A DNA stretch of 7,619 nt from Leptolinea sp. UBA1437. Its GTDB lineage: Bacteria > Chloroflexota > Anaerolineae > Anaerolineales > Anaerolineaceae. The translations under genes were made by a program, and so were the position numbers. Position 1 is the stretch's first letter. Each line of letters opens with the position of its first letter. Shown one piece after another: positions 1-6,860 of this stretch. Location: positions 54,273-61,891 of the forward strand of contig DCTP01000057.1 in assembly GCA_002329625.1 (NCBI GenBank), read 5' to 3'. The notes below the pieces were generated by a model. It was not told the DNA's origin. It worked only from the letters and a program-made list of their open reading frames with translations, and did no database searches.

Positions 1-52
1 TCGGGTGTTTTTGTTTCTGGTGGTCAATCGAAAAAACAAATAATACTTAGAC

Positions 53-2533
53 TTAGGATTCGTCCTTTTTATCTTTCTTGGCTCTCACTTCTGTCTTCCT
101 TTTAGGTTGAATATTCCCAAAAGCCAAGGGAATAATTTGATCCATGTGGTTGACCGAAGTAATTGTCAATTCTTCTTTGATCTGTTGAGGAAGTTCCTCG
201 AGATCCTTCTCGTTTTTTTCGGGAATAATAATCGTTTTGATTCCTAATCGGTGAGCGGCTAACACCTTTTCTTTTATGCCGCCAACCGGCAAAACATTCC
301 CGCGAAGTGTTACTTCACCGGTCATCGCAATATCTTTTTTTACGGGCGTATTGGTAATGGCGGAAATCAAAGCGATAGCTAAAGTCACTCCCGCACTCGG
401 ACCGTCTTTCGGAACCGCTCCTTCCGGAATATGGATATGCACATCCATTTTCTCAAAATATTCTTTGGGAATGTTAAATTGTTTTGCCCGCGATTTCACA
501 AATGACAAAGCAGCTTGTGCTGATTCCTGCATCACATCACCGATTTGTCCCGTAACTTGCAAATTCCCTTTTCCGTCAAAAACTAATACTTCAATCGTTG
601 TAATATCGCCACCGTTCGGTGTCCACGCCATTCCGGTCGCGACTCCGACCTCATCTTCCTTTTCCTTTTCGGATTGGAAAAAGTAGGGAGGTCCCATATA
701 TTTTCCAACGGATTCAGCCGATATTTCTCGCTCGTATTTTTTTCCTTCAGCCTTTAATCTAGCTATTTTCCGGCATATTTTGCCTATTTCCCGTTCGAGG
801 TTTCTGACACCTGCCTCATAGGTATATTCCCGAATGATTCTCTTAATGGCATCATCTGTGAAACTGATATCCTGAGACTCCAATCCATTTTCTTCCGTCT
901 GACGGTTAATTAAATAATCTTTGGCAATGATTAATTTTTCTTCTTCAATATACCCGGGGAATTCAATCAGCTCCATCCGATCCAACAACGCATCCGGAAT
1001 CATTTCAATCGAATTTGCAGTCGTAATAAACATTACTTTCGAGAGGTCATAATCCACTTCCAAATAATGGTCCGAGAACCGATTGTTTTGCTCAGGATCG
1101 AGAACTTCAAGCAATGCGGCAGACGGATCTCCGCGATAATCATTGCCGAGTTTGTCAATCTCATCCAACATAAACAACGGATTGATCGTTCCCGCTTTTT
1201 TCATGGTTTGTAAAATTCTGCCGGGAAGAGCACCGATATATGTCCTTCGATGTCCCCTTATTTCAGCTTCATCTCTTACTCCACCGAGAGAAATTCTGAC
1301 AAACTTTTTTCCTAACGCCTCTGCAATAGATCGGCCGATTGATGTCTTCCCCGTTCCGGGAGGGCCGACAAAGCATAAAATCGGTTGTTTCTCTTTCTTA
1401 GGCTTTAAGGAACGTACCGCAATATATTCCAATATCCGATCTTTCGCTTTTTCTAAACCGTAATGATTCTTGTTTAAAATTTCCGAAGCATGTTTCACAT
1501 CCAGATTATCTTCCGTCTGTTCCACCCATGGTAAATCTAAAAGCCAGTCAATATAACTTCTAGATACATTGACCTCAGGGGACATTGCCGGAAGTTGTGT
1601 CAATCTTTCAAATTCTTTTAGGGCGACTTCACGTGCCTCGTCACTGAATTGTTTTTGATCAATCTTCTCTTTCAGTTCATTTAAGTCACGGCTGAACACA
1701 TCATCTTCATTTAATTCTTTTTGAATTGCTCTCATTTGTTCCCGCAGATAAAACTCACGTTGATTTTTATCCACTTCATTCTGAACTGTTGTACTGATTT
1801 GGTTTCCGAGTTCCAATACATCCAGTTCTTGTGCCAGAAAGCTGTTTAATATTTCAAGTCGCTTTTCCGGATCCAATTCAAAAAGAATTTCCTGTCTTTG
1901 TTCGTTCTCAAAAGAAATGGTGGTTGCGATCATATCAGCCAACCATGACGGATCAGTAATTGTGGAAGCATAAGCGACCGCTTCATCCGGCAATTTGCGA
2001 TCCAATTGGACACATTTTTCAAAAAGGTTCCGAGTCGTCCGGATCAACGCCTCCAGATGTCTGGATTTCTTTGCTTCTGCTTCCGATACATAAACCCGTG
2101 CCATAAGGACTGGCGATCGCCGGACAATATCCATCAGTATGACCCGCCGTCTGCCTTGAACTAACGTACTGAAATGTTCTTCAGGTAAATTGACTAGACG
2201 TCCAACCGCAATCTCCAGTCCGACCGGATAAAAATCGGATTTCTTGACCGGAAATTCCTTTTCCGGATCCTTTGGAATTAATGTAATCACGGTTTGTTCA
2301 TTTTCCAAACCATATCGTAAGGATTCAAGATTTTTTTGTTGGCCGACGAATACCGGCGTTATCATTTTTGGAAAAATCACATTTTCTCTTAAAACGACAA
2401 CCGGCGCGACAAAACAACCATCCGAATCCAATTCCATATCCGGAATTCGAAACAGTTCCTCCGTTCTTTGATTGATATTCGTCGTAAAATCATTGACAAG
2501 ATCTTTATCTTCTAACCAATTGCTTGAACTCAT
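53..2533 (-). CDS. lon: ATP-dependent Lon protease (LonA type, S16 family)
   Basis: This is a cytoplasmic AAA+ serine protease that unfolds and degrades misfolded and short-lived regulatory proteins. The 826-residue length is normal for bacterial LonA. The N-terminal substrate-binding domain covers about residues 41-240, followed by a helical, coiled-coil-rich linker to about 345. The AAA+ module has Walker A GPPGTGKTS (390-398), Walker B LFMLDEID (453-460), sensor-1 TTAN (504-507), a likely arginine finger at R519 and sensor-2 AGVRNLER (574-581). The C-terminal protease domain carries PKDGPSAG with catalytic Ser713, and GGIKEK, where Lys756 (43 residues later, the spacing I recall for E. coli Lon) should complete the Ser-Lys dyad. 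All key residues are present, so it should be active. It ends in a charged, lysine-rich tail (about 811-826). The ATG start is supported by a GGAG Shine-Dalgarno five bases upstream. The start lies 14 bases after the folC stop, which suggests co-transcription. No heat-shock operator is visible directly upstream. Confidence 0.98.
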   Translation of the reverse strand: MSSSNWLEDKDLVNDFTTNINQRTEELFRIPDMELDSDGCFVAPVVVLRENVIFPKMITPVFVGQQKNLESLRYGLENEQTVITLIPKDPEKEFPVKKSDFYPVGLEIAVGRLVNLPEEHFSTLVQGRRRVILMDIVRRSPVLMARVYVSEAEAKKSRHLEALIRTTRNLFEKCVQLDRKLPDEAVAYASTITDPSWLADMIATTISFENEQRQEILFELDPEKRLEILNSFLAQELDVLELGNQISTTVQNEVDKNQREFYLREQMRAIQKELNEDDVFSRDLNELKEKIDQKQFSDEAREVALKEFERLTQLPAMSPEVNVSRSYIDWLLDLPWVEQTEDNLDVKHASEILNKNHYGLEKAKDRILEYIAVRSLKPKKEKQPILCFVGPPGTGKTSIGRSIAEALGKKFVRISLGGVRDEAEIRGHRRTYIGALPGRILQTMKKAGTINPLFMLDEIDKLGNDYRGDPSAALLEVLDPEQNNRFSDHYLEVDYDLSKVMFITTANSIEMIPDALLDRMELIEFPGYIEEEKLIIAKDYLINRQTEENGLESQDISFTDDAIKRIIREYTYEAGVRNLEREIGKICRKIARLKAEGKKYEREISAESVGKYMGPPYFFQSEKEKEDEVGVATGMAWTPNGGDITTIEVLVFDGKGNLQVTGQIGDVMQESAQAALSFVKSRAKQFNIPKEYFEKMDVHIHIPEGAVPKDGPSAGVTLAIALISAITNTPVKKDIAMTGEVTLRGNVLPVGGIKEKVLAAHRLGIKTIIIPEKNEKDLEELPQQIKEELTITSVNHMDQIIPLAFGNIQPKRKTEVRAKKDKKDES

Positions 2534-2538
2534 TTAAA

Positions 2539-2542
2539 CTCC
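2539..2542 (-). promoter_or_regulatory. Shine-Dalgarno of lon
   Basis: GGAG on the minus strand lies five bases before the lon ATG, within the 14-base folC-lon gap. It fixes the lon start and shows that lon has its own ribosome binding site even though it is probably on the folC transcript. Confidence 0.7.
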
Positions 2543-2547
2543 AAATG

Positions 2548-3945
2548 TTATTTTTTCTTTTCAAAATACTTCATATCGGGATTACGCTTCATCAAAAGTT
2601 CACGAATCCCCGCCGTAACAAAAAGGCTGCCTGTAACAATATAAACATTATTTTTATCACCGCTTTCTATATCTCGTAAAGCGAGTTCCAATGATTCCCG
2701 AATAACAGCCGGCCTGCCGTTTGAAAGCACTTCATCATAAATTTGTTTTGTTGCCATTGATCTTGGATGAGTTGACCGAGTAACGATAAAATCACTGACA
2801 AACGGCGCAAGTATTCTGATCATTCCGCTTAAATCTTTATCTTCGGAACAACCAAAAACACAGGTTATCCTCTTTGTCCCATAAAAACGATTCAATGTCA
2901 TGACAAGTTTTTCAATCGAATCCGGATTATGCGCGCCGTCTAAAATAACCGGCGGATCAATCGATACCTTCTCAAACCTGCATGGCCAAAAAATCTTCGC
3001 TAATCCATCGCTGATACTTTTATCATTTATTTTATCCGCAAAAGATCTGATTTTCATTAACGCTGTAAAAGCGATCACGGCATTGATGGATTGATGATAT
3101 CCCGCAAGCGGAATATCAACTTCCCAAGGTTTCCATATACTCTCTTGTCTATTTTCCAGCCAATTTTTCAATGCATTTTGTTCCTTACGTTCCCAGATCA
3201 TCAGTCTCTGTCCGTCCACGGAATCCTTTACTGGAACAAAGCCATAATTTTTATCCACATCAATCCACTCGGCATTTCTTTCTTCGGCTATTTTCCGAAT
3301 CACTTCCATAGCTTTTGGATCTTGAGCGGCTGCGATCAAAGGAACATTCCGTTTAATAATGCCGCCTTTTTCGGTGGCTATTTTCTCGATAGTGTCGCCG
3401 AGAAAATTCATATGATCCATCGAAATTGAGGTAATTACCGTCAAAACCGGATGGACAACATTCGTTGAATCCAATCTTCCACCTAATCCGGTTTCGACAA
3501 CGGCATATTCCACTTTCTGTTCACGAAAGTATTCAAAAGCTATCGCTGTCATCATATCGAACGAACTGGGCGGGTTGGCTGGATCGATTTTCTCAATAAC
3601 TTTCTCTGTCAATTGAATCAATTCTGCGTCTGATATCATCTTCCCATCTACTTGAATCCGTTCATTAAAGTGAATCAAGTGCGGAGAAGTGTAAAGTCCG
3701 GTTTTATATCCCGATGCTCGTAACCCTTCATAAATCATCGTGCAAACCGAGCCCTTGCCTTTTGTTCCAGCAACATGAATGCATCGATATGCTTCTTGCG
3801 GGTTATACAATCGGTTCAAAAGCTCTGTAATTCGATTCAAAGAAAAAACTGCGGAGGAAATTTCCTCCGCATGTGTCATACTGTAATCTACAAAGGAATA
3901 TATTGCATCAAGCGCATCATCAATCGTTTCTAAATGAGCCAACAT
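2548..3945 (-). CDS. folC: Folylpolyglutamate synthase / dihydrofolate synthase (Mur-ligase family)
   Basis: This cytoplasmic ATP-dependent ligase adds glutamate to dihydropteroate and/or to folates, making dihydrofolate and retained polyglutamylated cofactors. The 465-residue protein shows the family order: P-loop GTKGKGSV (60-67), the SSFD-containing segment (127-130), ETGLGGRLDSTN (151-162), the SMDHMNFLGDTIEKIA segment (175-190) with metal-binding-type His178, EKGGI (192-196) with probable carbamylated Lys193, CRFE (322-325), and LDGAHNP (335-341) of the C-terminal ligase domain. Two positions differ from the common form: EKGGI instead of EKAGI, and PCRFE where PGRFE is usual. ATG at 3945 is the only ATG after an upstream in-frame stop at 3979-3981. 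Its Shine-Dalgarno is poor, but the conserved N-terminal IYSFVDYS supports this start. It lies 53 bases downstream of treS and 14 bases upstream of lon. A terminator-like palindrome lies inside the first 105 bases. The sequence alone does not show whether the enzyme is bifunctional. Confidence 0.95.
   Translation of the reverse strand: MLAHLETIDDALDAIYSFVDYSMTHAEEISSAVFSLNRITELLNRLYNPQEAYRCIHVAGTKGKGSVCTMIYEGLRASGYKTGLYTSPHLIHFNERIQVDGKMISDAELIQLTEKVIEKIDPANPPSSFDMMTAIAFEYFREQKVEYAVVETGLGGRLDSTNVVHPVLTVITSISMDHMNFLGDTIEKIATEKGGIIKRNVPLIAAAQDPKAMEVIRKIAEERNAEWIDVDKNYGFVPVKDSVDGQRLMIWERKEQNALKNWLENRQESIWKPWEVDIPLAGYHQSINAVIAFTALMKIRSFADKINDKSISDGLAKIFWPCRFEKVSIDPPVILDGAHNPDSIEKLVMTLNRFYGTKRITCVFGCSEDKDLSGMIRILAPFVSDFIVTRSTHPRSMATKQIYDEVLSNGRPAVIRESLELALRDIESGDKNNVYIVTGSLFVTAGIRELLMKRNPDMKYFEKKK
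3843..3871 (-). terminator. Terminator-like perfect palindrome inside the 5' end of folC
   Basis: On the minus strand, TGCGGAGGAAA is followed at once by its exact reverse complement, giving a 22-bp perfect palindrome (3850-3871). Then come G and six T's (3843-3848 as A's on the plus strand). As RNA this folds into a 9-bp stem, six pairs of it G-C, with an AAUU loop and a U-tract. This is the standard form of an intrinsic terminator. It lies within folC codons for residues about 25-34 (AEEISSAVF), starting about 73 bases after the ATG. There is no T-run on the other side, so it is directional with folC transcription. It could end read-through from the sugar operon, act as an attenuator masked by translating ribosomes, or be chance. 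The structure is certain; its function is inferred. Confidence 0.55.
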
Positions 3946-3998
3946 GCTGCTTATTTTACCGTTAATTCGATTGTTTTTTTATAATAAACAACTTTTTG
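3946..3998 (-). promoter_or_regulatory. AT-rich treS-folC spacer with a possible -10 element
   Basis: This 53-base, very AT-rich gap follows the treS stop. On the minus strand it contains TATTAT (3981-3986), five of six matches to the TATAAT consensus, but no recognisable -35 hexamer at 16-18 bases. The bases before the folC ATG (GGTAAAATAAGCAGC) lack a clear Shine-Dalgarno. A weak folC promoter is possible but not shown. The only hairpin is a short all-weak AACAA/TTGTT pairing without a T-tract, so there is no terminator in the spacer itself. Confidence 0.25.
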
Positions 3999-5624
3999 TT
4001 AGCCGATTGATTTCTTTCGTTGTAGCCAATAAAAAATTCTGGGGTTCAAATCAAGCTCGGTATCCTGATTACCGACAATGGTAAAATCAGGCTGAATCAA
4101 ATCGGTATAAATCCCGGGTTCAAAGTCAAGTTGAAAATGCATCGGATAGTCGCTCATGTTATGGATCACATACACAAGATCATTTTCTGAACGTCGAATA
4201 TATGCCAATACTTTTACTTCGCTTCCGGTTGTAATCCATTCTAATTCTCCTACTCCCAACGCTTCGGAAGCTTTTCGAATGCGAATTAACCTCCTCAACC
4301 AATTCAGGTTTGAATCTGGATCATCTTCCTGTTGCTTCACATTTACTTTTTGATAACCATATTCCTCATCAGTAATTGCAGGTAAATAAGTGCGGTCGGC
4401 TGTTGAAAATCCGCCGTTTTTCGTACCATCCCATTGCATCGGTGTTCGCACGCCGTTCCGATCAAATAAGTTAATATTATCTCCCATCCCGATTTCGTCG
4501 CCATAATACAGAACAGGTGACCCCGGTAAAGTAAAAATCAAGGAAAATGCCAATCCGATTTTTTTTCGATCGTTATCCAACAGTGGATATAATCTTCGTC
4601 GAATCCCCAAGTTCAAGCGCATTTCTTTTTGCGGAGCATAAAACGCCCACATCCATTGTCGATCTTCTTCGGATACCATCTCAAGCGTCAATTCGTCATG
4701 ATTCCTTAGGAAGGTACTCCACTGACAATTTTCCGGAATCTCCGGCGTTTCTTGCATAATTTGCACCAATGAAGAAGCATCCTGTTTCCCGATAGACATA
4801 AATATTCTCGGCATTAAAGGAAAATGAAATCCCAATTGAAATTCATCACCGTCTCCGAAGTATTCCCGGACATCCTGCGGCCATTGATTCGCCTCGCATA
4901 ATAAAATTGTTCCCGGAAATTCCAGATCCATCATTTTTCTGATTTCTTTAAGATAGGCGTGCGTCTCCGGCAAATTTTCATTAATCGTTCCTTCTCTCTC
5001 AAAAAGGTATGGTACGGCATCCGCCCGAAACCCATCGATGCCCAGATTAAGCCAATAACGCATCACATTCTTCATTTCTTCGCGAACTTCGGGGTTGTCA
5101 TAATTTAGATCCGGTTGGGAAGGATAAAATCGGTGCCAATAATAAGCACCCGCTTCCTCATCCCAAGTCCAGTTTGATTTTTGTGAATCAACGAAAATAA
5201 TTCGGGTTCTCTGATATTTTGTATCGGTATCGCTCCAGACAAAATAATTGCGATATTTCGAATTCGGATCTTTTCTGGCGGATTGAAACCAAGGATGTTG
5301 ATCGGAGCAATGGTTGAGTACCAAATCGGTAATAACTCTCATTCCTCTTTGGTGAATCTCATAAAAGAGTTGTTTTAAATCGTCCAATGTCCCAAACGGT
5401 TCAAATACTCCATAAAAATCGGAGATGTCATATCCGTCATCTTTCAGCGGTGATTTATAGGTCGGCATTAACCAAATACAATCCGTCCCCAAATTCCGCA
5501 CATAATCCAGTTTTTGAATAATTCCTTGAAAATCTCCGTATCCGTCTCCGTTTGAATCATAAAAAGATCGAGGATAAATTTGATAAAATATCGCATTTTT
5601 ATACCATAGAGGATTGATATTCAC
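3999..5624 (-). CDS. treS: Trehalose synthase (maltose alpha-D-glucosyltransferase), GH13
   Basis: This enzyme interconverts maltose and trehalose by intramolecular transglucosylation (EC 5.4.99.16) in the cytoplasm; no signal peptide is seen. The 541 residues form a GH13 (beta/alpha)8 barrel with an excursion domain and a short C-terminal beta domain (about 455-541), without a fused maltokinase. GH13 residues are present: DLVLNH (100-105), nucleophile Asp202 in GFRADAV, acid/base Glu244 in LLCEANQ, and transition-state Asp310 in RNHDE. Segments I recognise as typical of TreS rather than of plain alpha-glucosidases are REGTINENLPETH (210-222), GDGDEFQLGFHFPLMPR (257-273), LRNHDELTLEM (306-316), GDEIGMGDNI (375-384) and GVRTPMQW (391-398). 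The start is GTG, with AAGGAG five bases upstream. It follows two alpha-glucoside-type permeases, where rhizobial agl operons carry the glucosidase AglA; that would be the alternative call. A hairpin terminator separates it from the permeases. Confidence 0.88.
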   Translation of the reverse strand: MNINPLWYKNAIFYQIYPRSFYDSNGDGYGDFQGIIQKLDYVRNLGTDCIWLMPTYKSPLKDDGYDISDFYGVFEPFGTLDDLKQLFYEIHQRGMRVITDLVLNHCSDQHPWFQSARKDPNSKYRNYFVWSDTDTKYQRTRIIFVDSQKSNWTWDEEAGAYYWHRFYPSQPDLNYDNPEVREEMKNVMRYWLNLGIDGFRADAVPYLFEREGTINENLPETHAYLKEIRKMMDLEFPGTILLCEANQWPQDVREYFGDGDEFQLGFHFPLMPRIFMSIGKQDASSLVQIMQETPEIPENCQWSTFLRNHDELTLEMVSEEDRQWMWAFYAPQKEMRLNLGIRRRLYPLLDNDRKKIGLAFSLIFTLPGSPVLYYGDEIGMGDNINLFDRNGVRTPMQWDGTKNGGFSTADRTYLPAITDEEYGYQKVNVKQQEDDPDSNLNWLRRLIRIRKASEALGVGELEWITTGSEVKVLAYIRRSENDLVYVIHNMSDYPMHFQLDFEPGIYTDLIQPDFTIVGNQDTELDLNPRIFYWLQRKKSIG

Positions 5625-5629
5625 GAAAA

Positions 5630-5635
5630 CTCCTT
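5630..5635 (-). promoter_or_regulatory. Shine-Dalgarno deciding the GTG start of treS
   Basis: AAGGAG on the minus strand lies five bases before GTG at 5622-5624. No ATG lies nearby in frame, and the protein begins NINPLWYKNAIFY, which fits the usual start of this enzyme family. The GTG is therefore well supported. Confidence 0.8.
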
Positions 5636-5677
5636 AATAAGAAATAAGAGTCAGACAAAATAAATACAATCGGTTTC

Positions 5678-5717
5678 AAAAAACGATCCCCGCAGGAAAT
5701 ATCTTCCATACGGGGAT
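5678..5717 (-). terminator. Intrinsic terminator-like hairpin between the AglG-type permease gene and treS
   Basis: On the minus strand, ATCCCCG (5711-5717) pairs exactly with CGGGGAT (5686-5692). An inner GGAA/TTCC helix around a GATAT loop continues the stem. Two bases after the stem come six T's (5678-5683 as A's on the plus strand). It begins 16 bases after the permease stop codon and ends 53 bases before the treS GTG, so the structure sits in the middle of the 108-base gap. It probably causes partial termination or stabilises the 3' end of the permease mRNA. I found no convincing promoter between it and treS. Confidence 0.75.
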
Positions 5718-5732
5718 GTCAATAATCTTTTA

Positions 5733-6860
5733 TTATCCCTTTACCGATCCCGCCATCATCCCACGTACAAAATATTTTTGTAAAGAGAAGAATACGGTCA
5801 TCGGAATAATCATCGAGATAAATGCTCCAGCTGTCAGTAAATGCCAATCTTGTCCTTTGGTGCCGACCATATTTGCCAAGGTTTGAGTAACGACCTCATT
5901 TGTTCCGCCGCCTAAGACCACCAAAGCAACCAGGTAGTCATTCCAAACCCAAAGGAATTGAAAGATGGCAAATGAAGCGATCGCAGGGACGGATAATGGC
6001 AGAATTAATTTGGTAAAGATCGAAAAATTCGTTGCCCCGTCAATAAATGCCGATTCAAGAATATCCCTTGGTATTTCACTGATGTAATTAAACAACAGGT
6101 AAATCGCCAACGGTAAACCGAATCCCGTATGAGCCAACCAGATCCCCAAAAAAGTCCCGTTTAAATGAATCCGGGAAAAATCTTGCAATACTGGCACAAT
6201 AGCGATTTGAAGCGGTACCACCAACAATGCCACAACCATCGTAAAAAGAATCTTCCGCCCAGGAAAATTCAGCCACGCAAACCCATAGGCTGCAAATATC
6301 GCAATGGTAATCGGAATGATCGTTGCCGGTATCGTTACGGTTAATGAATTGATAAAAGAATTACTGAGATCCGATCCGTTACGGGTGAGTAATTTTCCGT
6401 CTTCGCCCTTATAGGAGATCTTTTTTCCGCTTAATACATTGCGATAGTTTTCCAAAGTTAAATCCGTTTCAAATCCGGTCCAACGTCTTTCATAAATTTT
6501 CAAGGTTCTGCTTCTTTTAGCGCCATAGTACTGGATTTTTTCTCCGCTATTCGTAACAACGCCATTTTTCCAAAAAGAATAATCACCTGAAATTTCCTGC
6601 CCGTCTTCCGATACAAATTTTATTTCACCGTTCAGATCAACATCGGCATCCAGTTTATATTCTCCAATTTCTACCCATTCTTTATGCGGAAAAACAGTCC
6701 ACCAACCGCTGTTGAAAATTCTCTCAGATTGTCGAAAAGATGTAATCAAGATCCCAAAAATCGGAACAACAAAAACAGCCGAAATTAAGATGAGGACCAA
6801 ATTAACGACAAACGAAGATGTCCTTTTCTGACTTTTATAACTTTTTTCTTTTTGAGCCAT
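5733..6860 (-). CDS. Carbohydrate ABC transporter permease, MalG/AglG type with enlarged external loop
   Basis: This is an inner-membrane permease subunit of an alpha-glucoside-type importer, pairing with the AglF-type protein encoded just upstream. At 375 residues it is longer than typical MalG proteins (about 280-300) and close to the AglG branch as I remember it. Membrane segments are at about 17-41, 170-194, 203-228, 238-258, 290-313 and 343-360. The cytoplasmic coupling (EAA) loop is ESAFIDGATNFSIFTKLILP (269-288), which docks the ATPase. The C-terminus FVRGMMAGSVKG is typical of the group. Between the first two membrane segments is an insert of about 80 residues (56-137), polar and probably beta-rich. 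The ATG overlaps the TGA of the upstream permease by one base (TGATG), and a purine-rich AAAGGAAGG lies seven bases before it, so translation is probably coupled. The substrate cannot be read from the sequence; maltose, trehalose or a related alpha-glucoside is inferred from treS next door. Confidence 0.9.
   Translation of the reverse strand: MAQKEKSYKSQKRTSSFVVNLVLILISAVFVVPIFGILITSFRQSERIFNSGWWTVFPHKEWVEIGEYKLDADVDLNGEIKFVSEDGQEISGDYSFWKNGVVTNSGEKIQYYGAKRSRTLKIYERRWTGFETDLTLENYRNVLSGKKISYKGEDGKLLTRNGSDLSNSFINSLTVTIPATIIPITIAIFAAYGFAWLNFPGRKILFTMVVALLVVPLQIAIVPVLQDFSRIHLNGTFLGIWLAHTGFGLPLAIYLLFNYISEIPRDILESAFIDGATNFSIFTKLILPLSVPAIASFAIFQFLWVWNDYLVALVVLGGGTNEVVTQTLANMVGTKGQDWHLLTAGAFISMIIPMTVFFSLQKYFVRGMMAGSVKG

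Noticed and set aside
45..56. Tandem ACTTAG ACTTAG at the lon stop codon, and the 52-base flank downstream of lon
   Set aside because: Two copies of a hexamer can arise by chance. The flank has a T-run on the minus strand but no stem before it, so no terminator or other feature can be called.
276..686. Plus-strand open frames across lon, folC and treS (for example 276-686, 1143-1463, 3091-3429)
   Set aside because: They lie opposite well-supported genes with intact catalytic motifs. Their translations look like no known protein and follow the codon pattern of the minus-strand genes.
3987..4000. AACAA/TTGTT hairpin just after the treS stop as a terminator
   Set aside because: The stem is only five bp, nearly all A-T, and no T-tract follows on either strand.
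4261..4271. Short palindrome GCTTCGGAAGC followed by TTTT on the plus strand within treS
   Set aside because: The stem is only four to five bp, it lies antisense inside conserved coding sequence, and no plus-strand gene exists to terminate.
5625..5677. Promoter for treS after the hairpin (TTGAAA near 5673-5678)
   Set aside because: TTGAAA resembles a -35 element, but no acceptable -10 hexamer stands 16-18 bases downstream.
6088..6276. Small second minus-strand frame within the AglG-type permease
   Set aside because: It overlaps conserved membrane segments and the region before the EAA loop of the real gene. It is out of frame and has no recognisable content.
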